IMG/VR virus record: IMGVR_UViG_3300010354_000361
Coordinates: 1 to 30,955 of that record
Strand: one strand, 5' to 3'
DNA length: 30,955 nt
Source of the DNA: a virus
Part shown: piece after piece, positions 26,559 through 30,955 of the stretch
How positions within the stretch are numbered: position 1 is the stretch's first letter
Layout: the number at the start of each line of letters is the position of its first letter
Position numbers and translations under genes: made by a program
The notes under the pieces: generated by a model
What the model saw: only the letters and a program-made list of their open reading frames with translations
Database searches by the model: none
Told to the model about the DNA's origin: nothing

Positions 26559-28442
26559 TTAACTTCTTATTTTGGTTCCAGTTGAAAAGCTTGTTTCTGG
26601 TTCAAATCTGCTTCCTGAGGCATTTTCTCCAGAAGAAATTACATCTTTTAATAGATTGAACTTACTTTTACCAATATCTAATTTTAAATAAATTGATTTT
26701 CTGGCAACTACATCATTTGAATAAGGAGTTGCTTCAATTTCAATGATATTATTTGGTAAAGAAGTTCCTGTCACAGTTATATTATCTATATTAATTTCTC
26801 CTGTGATATAATCTACTGTCCCAATATCTTGCATTTCTGTTTGCTCCTTTTCTCCATCAATAGAGAAAATGTATAATTTTCCAGTCTTTAAATCTGTATT
26901 TGGAAAATCTGATAAAAATACTTCCCTTGACATATCTTTAACAAAAAATCCAGTGCTTCTTATATTGTATCCAGATAAAGAAGCAAAAAATCTATTTTCA
27001 TAACAAATTGTATATTGAGTAGGTTCATTTAAGATTACCCCAACGTTTCTTCTAATTTTAACTCTTGTTATATTGGATGTTATAGAAGAATTTGTTGCAT
27101 CTATAATTCTAACTGCTTTACTATATTTAAATCTTCCACCAAATTTGTTCAATTCAGTAGAATTAGAATAAGTTTGTAAAGATGATGTAATTTGTGTTTT
27201 TAAATCATTTACAGCACCTATGAAGTTTGAATTGTAATATACTGCAGAGTCTAATTCAACATAAAGAACATTAACATCCACAAATTTTGGTTCAATTCCA
27301 GCTATAGAATATTTTTTAAGTGAAGTTAATATGAACTCCTTTGTCTGTTCTGACAAATAATCTGAATTTTTTGGTTTTGCTGCTAAAAATACCCTTCCAT
27401 ATTGTGGTGGAGATAACTCTTCTCCACCATATGCAGTAACAGATTCTATATTAGGATAAATTGCTGGCAATAAAGATTCATAATCTGATGCAGTGACCGC
27501 TCTATATTGAGTAGAGTACATTCTTGGAGCATAATATTTAATTGATTCTATAGATTGAATATCATCCCCATTATTAGCTGCTTCAGATGTAATAATAATT
27601 CCAACATTAGGACCTAAATTAGATCCTGTTTCTGATAGGATAGTTCCAGAAAATACAAAATCAGATGCTCCATTTCCCTGTTTTCCATTAGTTGTAATAT
27701 AAGTTGCAGCAACTTGATTATTATTGCTTAGTTTTTTTCCAAAAACTCCATCTCCAAAAAATAATTCATATCTTTCATCTGAAATTTCTTGGACTAAAAA
27801 TATTTTAGAATTAGAGTCTACACTTACAATATTGTCAACTGCAACATATTCATCTGAAGTGGTAGATTCTGAAGTTTGTTTTACACTTACTCTAATTGTG
27901 GAAGTATCAATAAATGGGTTTGGTAAAATGTATTTTTGATTTGGTTGAGAAGTATCTACTATAAATGTTTTTGTTAATAAAGTTCCTTCATAAATTACAA
28001 CATCAATAAAAGATGCTTCTCCTTGACTTACTCCAACAGTAATATCTTCTGGAATTGAAAAAATGTAACTTGTGTTATCTAAGTTACCTGTACAAACAAT
28101 CCCTTTTTTTAAAGTTGCTGTTTTAACTGTTGAGTTTAGATTAGATAGACTAAAAGATATTTTTGCAGTTGCTGCTCTTCTTGACAGTGGTACATACCCA
28201 ACATTCCTTGCAAGAGATACTACATTCTCTCTGAGGGTTGCACTATCAAGGAAAGACTCATTAACCACCATGTTGGTGTTAAATGCAGTCAAATAAGTGT
28301 TGTATGCTAAGACATCAATTAAGATTGAAAAGTTAGATCCCTCAAAATCAAAATCGCTAAAGTTTGAATTTGATCTTAAGTAATCTTTAATAGATGTTCT
28401 AATCTGATCAAAGTCTAGATTAGTAAACTGTGTAAATGCCAT
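26559..28442 (-). CDS. 6: gp6-like baseplate wedge subunit
   Basis: This 627-residue protein is close to T4 gp6 (660). The N-terminus is characteristic: FTNLDFDQIRTSIKDYLRSN, then FEGSNFSILIDVLAYNTYL and NESFLDSATLRENVVSLARN, followed by VGYVPLSRRAATAKI. The middle carries FFGDGVFGKKLSNNNQV and SIESIKYYAPRMYSTQYRAV, then DYESLLPAIYPNIESVTAYGG, the pattern of the wider baseplate J/gp6 family. In T4, gp6 dimers join wedges into the inner baseplate ring and drive the hexagon-to-star change. The start overlaps the gp25 stop by one base (TAATG), so gp25 and gp6 are coupled, matching their partnership in wedge assembly. Confidence 0.95.
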   Translation of the reverse strand: MAFTQFTNLDFDQIRTSIKDYLRSNSNFSDFDFEGSNFSILIDVLAYNTYLTAFNTNMVVNESFLDSATLRENVVSLARNVGYVPLSRRAATAKISFSLSNLNSTVKTATLKKGIVCTGNLDNTSYIFSIPEDITVGVSQGEASFIDVVIYEGTLLTKTFIVDTSQPNQKYILPNPFIDTSTIRVSVKQTSESTTSDEYVAVDNIVSVDSNSKIFLVQEISDERYELFFGDGVFGKKLSNNNQVAATYITTNGKQGNGASDFVFSGTILSETGSNLGPNVGIIITSEAANNGDDIQSIESIKYYAPRMYSTQYRAVTASDYESLLPAIYPNIESVTAYGGEELSPPQYGRVFLAAKPKNSDYLSEQTKEFILTSLKKYSIAGIEPKFVDVNVLYVELDSAVYYNSNFIGAVNDLKTQITSSLQTYSNSTELNKFGGRFKYSKAVRIIDATNSSITSNITRVKIRRNVGVILNEPTQYTICYENRFFASLSGYNIRSTGFFVKDMSREVFLSDFPNTDLKTGKLYIFSIDGEKEQTEMQDIGTVDYITGEINIDNITVTGTSLPNNIIEIEATPYSNDVVARKSIYLKLDIGKSKFNLLKDVISSGENASGSRFEPETSFSTGTKIRS

Positions 28443-28846
28443 TAGTATCTGGTTGGTTGTAATACAAAGGTTATTGCCTGTTGTGGTGCACTTAGACCAA
28501 CAATATCATAAACAATACTGACTTCCATGGCATTATCTTCTGGATAAAGATCTACACCCACATCTCTCAATACTACTCTAGGTTCAAAGTTGTTAATTAC
28601 TATTTTAATTTCTTCTCTAAGTGGTTCTTCAATTCCAATATCAGCAAGTTCAAAGAAATAATTGTCAACTTTAGATCCTAAAAGAGGATTAAAGAATCTT
28701 TCTCCAACTCTAGTTCTCACTAGATTGATGACTGATCTTTTAATGGCATCCTCATTAGTCAATGAAATAATATCATTGGTAACTGGATTCCTCTTAAAAG
28801 ATAGACTGATATCTTTAAATCCTCTTGAGACAGATTCTAAAGGCAC
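28442..28846 (-). CDS. 25: gp25-like baseplate wedge subunit, GTG start
   Basis: This 134-residue protein is essentially T4 gp25 length (132) and matches the GPW/gp25 family. It has an N-terminal FKDISLSFKRNPVTNDIISL, the helix with DAIKRSVINLVRTRVGERFF followed by NPLLGSKV, and a C-terminal beta part (YDIVGLSAPQQAITFVL). In T4, gp25 sits in the inner baseplate and helps start sheath polymerisation. The first codon is GTG, not ATG. It is preferred because the family usually begins MPLE-VSR-FKDIS as I recall it, and no ATG lies nearby in frame. No clear Shine-Dalgarno sequence precedes it. gp6 follows with a one-base overlap. Confidence 0.95.
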   Translation of the reverse strand: MPLESVSRGFKDISLSFKRNPVTNDIISLTNEDAIKRSVINLVRTRVGERFFNPLLGSKVDNYFFELADIGIEEPLREEIKIVINNFEPRVVLRDVGVDLYPEDNAMEVSIVYDIVGLSAPQQAITFVLQPTRY

Positions 28847-28869
28847 TTTATAGGTCTATTATTTACTTG

Positions 28870-28877
28870 TATTTATT
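28870..28877 (-). promoter_or_regulatory. Possible late promoter upstream of gp25
   Basis: The minus strand reads AATAAATA, one mismatch from the T4 late element TATAAATA, at the end of the 81-residue gene and 23 bases before the gp25 GTG. It would sit at the head of the long baseplate gene run. The GTG start and missing Shine-Dalgarno sequence make a dedicated upstream signal more plausible. Confidence 0.42.
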
Positions 28878-29118
28878 GTGGTTTTCCATAAGTTGGTTCA
28901 GTGCCATACTCCCAATCATCATAGTCTTCATCATTTCTGATTTTTTCATGCATTTCTGTTTGTTCCTTTAAGAAATGCTTACTTTTTGGGATATCATCAT
29001 GCATAATTTCTTGAATTGTTTTGATTTTTTGCTCTGAATTGTAATCAGTAACAAGTTTTGTGGTTCCCCACATTTGATACATGTAATTTTGATCCCTATC
29101 TACAGGTAAGTTTGACAT
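28873..29118 (-). CDS. Small charged hypothetical protein upstream of gp25
   Basis: This 81-residue hydrophilic protein begins MSNLPVDRDQNYMYQMWGTT, has a central charged helix (KTIQEIMHDDIPKSKHFLKEQTEMHEKIR) and ends in an acidic aromatic stretch (DEDYDDWEYGTEPTYGKPQ). There are no membrane segments or cysteines. It lies after a 51-base spacer with two inverted repeats and 26 bases before gp25. I do not recognise the family. Small acidic proteins beside baseplate genes may be assembly factors, but that is speculation. Confidence 0.72.
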   Translation of the reverse strand: MSNLPVDRDQNYMYQMWGTTKLVTDYNSEQKIKTIQEIMHDDIPKSKHFLKEQTEMHEKIRNDEDYDDWEYGTEPTYGKPQ

Positions 29119-29125
29119 AAATTTG

Positions 29126-29145
29126 CTAATTCTAGTGTGAATTAG
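29126..29145. repeat. Perfect 7-bp inverted repeat (hairpin) in intergenic spacer
   Basis: CTAATTC-TAGTGT-GAATTAG is a perfect 7-bp stem with a 6-base loop. On the + strand it is followed by AACTTTTT, so it looks more like a weak terminator for antisense transcription than for the minus-strand genes. On the minus strand it lies directly before the 81-residue gene and could shape its leader RNA. Confidence 0.5.
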
Positions 29146-29151
29146 AACTTT

Positions 29152-29173
29152 TTAAGGGGTTCCTATCCCTTAA
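29152..29173. repeat. Perfect 7-bp inverted repeat at the end of the 199-residue gene
   Basis: TTAAGGG-GTTCCTAT-CCCTTAA is a perfect 7-bp stem with an 8-base loop, overlapping the stop codon of the 199-residue gene. On the minus strand the hairpin is followed by AAAGTTC, not a T tract, so it is not a classical intrinsic terminator. It could stabilise the 3' end of the upstream message. The 29126-29145 hairpin follows within 6 bases. Confidence 0.5.
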
Positions 29174-29769
29174 TCAATATAAAATCCTTTTCTTAGATAG
29201 TCTCCATCCTCAACATATCTATAATTTGTTGTATTTTGTTCTTTTTCTTCCTCCCAAACTGGATATGCAACACTATTGTTATACCTAAAGTCTGGGTTTT
29301 GTCTAAAGTGAACTTCTATTAACTTATTTCCAATAAATTCGCAGTTAATCCATTCATAATTTCCTTTTAAATTGTCCAAAATCTTCGGAAATTCTACTAT
29401 CCTATCAATTTTTTCCCACTTTAACCACTTGTAAAGAGGATCTGATGGATGCCTTTCTCCTCTTACAACTAGTTTACTTTCTTTATTATGGAAATCAACA
29501 CTAATGTGTTCTCCATGAAACACTTCACACCAGAACTCAGAGGGGTGGAAGTAATCAGTATAGTCATCAATCCACTCTATTCTTGCATTCCTGCCCATTC
29601 CTAGCAGGTTAAACATAGGTCTAACTACATAGAACCCTTTACGTGAAACAGGCACCCCTGTTGGTCCACAGAGATGCCTACACTTCTTAGCAAGAATTAG
29701 TTTATTATAAACCCAAAGGTCATCCTCATGAATAATTGCCCACTCATCTTTAGAGTCTAGACAATACAT
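29170..29769 (-). CDS. Conserved-looking phage protein, possible small ATP-grasp-like enzyme
   Basis: This 199-residue protein has features that resemble an ATP-grasp core in order: HEDDLWVYNKLILAKKC (about 14-30, a Lys-containing N-terminal strand/helix), GFYVVRPMFNLLGMGRNARI (about 46-65, like the nucleotide-binding VxRP...G loop), FWCEVFHGEHISVDFH (about 78-93, like the EyI-G-EysvD strand) and WINCEFIGNKLIEVHFRQNP (about 140-159, like the metal-binding E...N end). The usual N-terminal pre-ATP-grasp domain is absent. If real, it would ligate a carboxylate to an amine or thiol using ATP, substrate unknown. It follows a basic 47-residue protein and a glycosyltransferase. AGGG eight bases before the ATG supports the start. 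The gene is secure. The enzyme call is tentative. Confidence 0.78.
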   Translation of the reverse strand: MYCLDSKDEWAIIHEDDLWVYNKLILAKKCRHLCGPTGVPVSRKGFYVVRPMFNLLGMGRNARIEWIDDYTDYFHPSEFWCEVFHGEHISVDFHNKESKLVVRGERHPSDPLYKWLKWEKIDRIVEFPKILDNLKGNYEWINCEFIGNKLIEVHFRQNPDFRYNNSVAYPVWEEEKEQNTTNYRYVEDGDYLRKGFYID

Positions 29770-29789
29770 GAGAATGACCCTGCTTTGTA

Positions 29790-29796
29790 TATTTAG
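29790..29796 (-). promoter_or_regulatory. Possible late promoter upstream of the 199-residue gene
   Basis: The minus strand reads CTAAATA (then TACAAAGCAGGG) overlapping the stop of the 47-residue gene, 20 bases before the ATG of the 199-residue gene. The same seven bases and nearly the same spacing occur before the collagen-like fibre gene. Confidence 0.36.
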
Positions 29797-29936
29797 TTAC
29801 CTTGACCCCTATAACGCTTTTTTCTGCCATTACGAGAAGTTGCAGAAAGATTGGTGTGTTGTGAACGACCCTGACGAGTCTTCTTTGGTTTGTGCTCAAT
29901 AACGACTTTGTTAGTCAGTGAAGGACGCTTTGCCAT
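29793..29936 (-). CDS. Very basic 47-residue hypothetical protein
   Basis: A short frame reads MAKRPSLTNKVVIEHKPKKT and ends SATSRNGRKKRYRGQGN. About a third of the residues are Lys, Arg or His, concentrated in KPKKTRQGRSQH and RNGRKKRYRGQG. A strong ribosome site (AGGAG, eight bases before the ATG) supports expression. It starts two bases after the stop of the 54-residue gene. The composition suggests binding to DNA or RNA, perhaps packaged DNA or host nucleic acid. I recall similar short basic proteins in T4-like cyanophages but know no function. Confidence 0.75.
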   Translation of the reverse strand: MAKRPSLTNKVVIEHKPKKTRQGRSQHTNLSATSRNGRKKRYRGQGN

Positions 29937-29938
29937 AA

Positions 29939-30103
29939 TTAAATCTCCTGTGTTCTAATACATTCTACCACAACATCTGCTGGATGGGGAGCCCCTGTCT
30001 CATAAAATTGTTGAGACAGGTCATCCATTACCTCAAACATCTCTTCTTCAGAAAGATCAGTATAGATCATTCTTTCATTACAAAGGATGCGATACTTATC
30101 CAT
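29939..30103 (-). CDS. Small acidic hypothetical protein (54 residues)
   Basis: The frame begins MDKYRILCNERMIYTDLSEE and ends PADVVVECIRTQEI. It has an acidic helix (LSEEEMFEVMDDLSQQFYETG) and two cysteines. The start overlaps the stop of the glycosyltransferase-like gene by one base (TAATG) and AGGG lies seven bases upstream, so coupling is likely. The coding evidence is the operon-style junctions at both ends. No function is recognised. Acidic small phage proteins can be inhibitors or adaptors, but nothing here shows it. Confidence 0.72.
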   Translation of the reverse strand: MDKYRILCNERMIYTDLSEEEMFEVMDDLSQQFYETGAPHPADVVVECIRTQEI

Positions 30104-30855
30104 TAGATAACCCTAGTTTTTTCGTGACCAACTCTAATTGCTGGATGACACCAAATGTCAAAACCACACTTTCTCTTAGCATCAAGACAGAATGAAACAT
30201 CCTCTCCACACATGTCCTGAACCTCTCCAGAATCAAAGACTTGCATTTGTGGTGCAAACCATGGATACTTCATTTCAGGGTGCTCAAAGACTCCCTTCTT
30301 GATGATAACCCAACCAAATCCAGTATAGTCTACAGTAAATGGTTTCTTTCTGTTGACAATGGTATCAACCATTTCATGATTCATGACTCCACCATTATTC
30401 TTGAAGTCGTCTTCATCCAACCAATGTGCAACAGAAGTAGTTCTACCATCCTCAGTAGCATACCATCCACAGGCAATATCCTTATCCATATCAAAGATTG
30501 CCCAGAAGGCATCAGTGTTGAATACAATATCACTATCAATCCATAGTTGGTAATCAAAGTTTAGTTTACCTTGCCATGGTTCTTGGTCTGGTCCTGCAAG
30601 CACATTTGCTCCTAGGCATTTGCAACGTGCAAAGTTGACCATAGAACTATAGTCTTGAGAGATCTGAATACTTGCTCCTGCCTGTACTAGATCAAAGCAC
30701 AGTTGAACAAAACTCTTCAGGAATGTATAGGATACTCCTCTACCTGGTAAACAAAAAACAATTGTCTTTCCTCTAATCCTTTCTCTACACCTTTCAATAT
30801 CAAAAAGTGGTTGTTGCTCTGGTTCTTTTGCCTTTACAGTAAATCCTTTTGCCAT
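30103..30855 (-). CDS. GT-A-like glycosyltransferase
   Basis: This is a 250-residue cytosolic protein. The order of motifs fits a GT-A nucleotide-sugar transferase: IRGKTIVFCLPGRGVSYTFL at 27-46 (first beta-strand and loop), QISQDYSSMVNFARCK (64-79), LWIDSDIVF (104-112) with the metal-binding Asp107-x-Asp109, DYTGFGWVIIKKGVF (176-190) as acceptor-side loop, GEDVSFCLDAKRKCG (217-231) with a likely catalytic acidic pair Glu218/Asp219, and a late His in RVGH (241-244) that often completes the metal site. It lacks membrane segments. Possible targets are phage DNA, a virion protein or a host glycan; the sequence does not tell. It heads a coupled group with the 54- and 47-residue genes. No Shine-Dalgarno sequence is visible. 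Confidence 0.82.
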   Translation of the reverse strand: MAKGFTVKAKEPEQQPLFDIERCRERIRGKTIVFCLPGRGVSYTFLKSFVQLCFDLVQAGASIQISQDYSSMVNFARCKCLGANVLAGPDQEPWQGKLNFDYQLWIDSDIVFNTDAFWAIFDMDKDIACGWYATEDGRTTSVAHWLDEDDFKNNGGVMNHEMVDTIVNRKKPFTVDYTGFGWVIIKKGVFEHPEMKYPWFAPQMQVFDSGEVQDMCGEDVSFCLDAKRKCGFDIWCHPAIRVGHEKTRVI

Positions 30856-30872
30856 AAAATTAATTCAATTTT

Positions 30873-30903
30873 GTGATGACGTACGTATCACATCATATGA
30901 TAC
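30873..30903. repeat. Overlapping inverted repeats in the leader of the glycosyltransferase gene
   Basis: Three nested dyads occur within 31 bases: a near-palindrome GTGATGACGTACGTATCAC with one bulged base (30873-30891), the perfect palindrome ATCATATGAT (30892-30901), and GTATCA-CATCATA-TGATAC (30885-30903). The pairings exclude one another. They could form alternative leader hairpins or a protein-binding site. Confidence 0.45.
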
Positions 30904-30908
30904 TACCT

Positions 30909-30916
30909 TATTTATT
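30909..30916 (-). promoter_or_regulatory. Possible late promoter upstream of the glycosyltransferase-like gene
   Basis: The minus strand reads AATAAATA about 53 bases before the ATG, overlapping the likely end of an upstream gene. The distance leaves room for a leader that would contain the inverted repeats at 30873-30903. One mismatch from the T4 late consensus; weak in AT-rich DNA. Confidence 0.35.
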
Positions 30917-30953
30917 TTGAGTCAATCCACTTGTTTCCAAGTAAATACCAATT
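30912..30953 (-). CDS. 3' end of an upstream gene (partial, frame uncertain)
   Basis: One minus-strand frame open to the window edge ends NWYLLGNKWIDSK followed by TAA. Another frame ends LETSGLTQNK with TAA at 30908-30910. The first looks more protein-like (two Trp, Gly-Asn-Lys turn). Too little is present to name the gene, or to exclude that both are non-coding. Confidence 0.3.
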   Translation of the reverse strand, partial: NWYLLGNKWIDSK

Positions 30954-30955
30954 AA

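Noticed and set aside
29170-30955. tRNA gene or homing endonuclease in the right-hand region
   Set aside because: No cloverleaf with a T-arm GTTC-type signature and no GIY-YIG, HNH or LAGLIDADG motif was seen; the region is filled by small coding frames.

Overview
This window is part of the structural module of a T4-like marine myovirus. The best match is a cyanophage of the Prochlorococcus/Synechococcus group (Kyanoviridae-type). A Pelagibacter myophage is a less likely alternative. Evidence: (i) clear relatives of T4 baseplate and neck proteins gp25, gp6, gp8, gp13, gp14 and gp15, in a T4-compatible order; (ii) very AT-rich DNA; (iii) tightly packed genes, all on the minus strand, with repeated TAATG stop/start overlaps; (iv) very large structural proteins rich in Val-Gly-Ile, Gly-Ser and Thr patches, typical of ocean T4-like phages. 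I see no integrase, insertion sequence, tRNA or CRISPR array, and no gene-free stretch over 300 bases.

Transcription runs from high to low coordinates. At the right end (29.2-30.95 kb) is a group of non-virion-looking genes: a partial upstream gene end, a GT-A-like glycosyltransferase, a 54-residue acidic protein, a 47-residue very basic protein and a 199-residue protein that looks like a small ATP-grasp enzyme. A 51-base spacer with two perfect inverted repeats separates them from an 81-residue hypothetical protein and the baseplate genes.

The baseplate block (7.1-28.8 kb) encodes gp25, gp6, a 2789-residue giant containing a YHYH-like domain, a 1031-residue structural protein, gp8 and a 2149-residue DUF4815-type structural protein. 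A small coiled-coil gene and a 61-residue gene follow. The neck block (0-6.6 kb) encodes gp13, gp14 with an added repeat domain, a collagen-like fibre with an embedded cupredoxin-like domain, a 467-residue structural protein, a 76-residue Thr-rich protein, gp15 (tail terminator/sheath stabiliser) and the first codons of what is probably the terminase small subunit gp16.

In T4 terms these genes build the baseplate wedge (25, 6, 7-like, 8), finish the head and neck (13, 14) and cap the tail (15). The giant proteins and the collagen-like fibre are probably the surface-exposed host-contact parts. TAAATA-core sequences about 20 bases before several starts look like T4-type late promoters. The most unusual signals are (a) a cupredoxin-like domain with all four type-1 copper ligands between two collagen blocks, (b) a YHYH-like domain inside the giant wedge protein, (c) modules shared among several giant proteins, and (d) an EF-hand-like loop in gp15.
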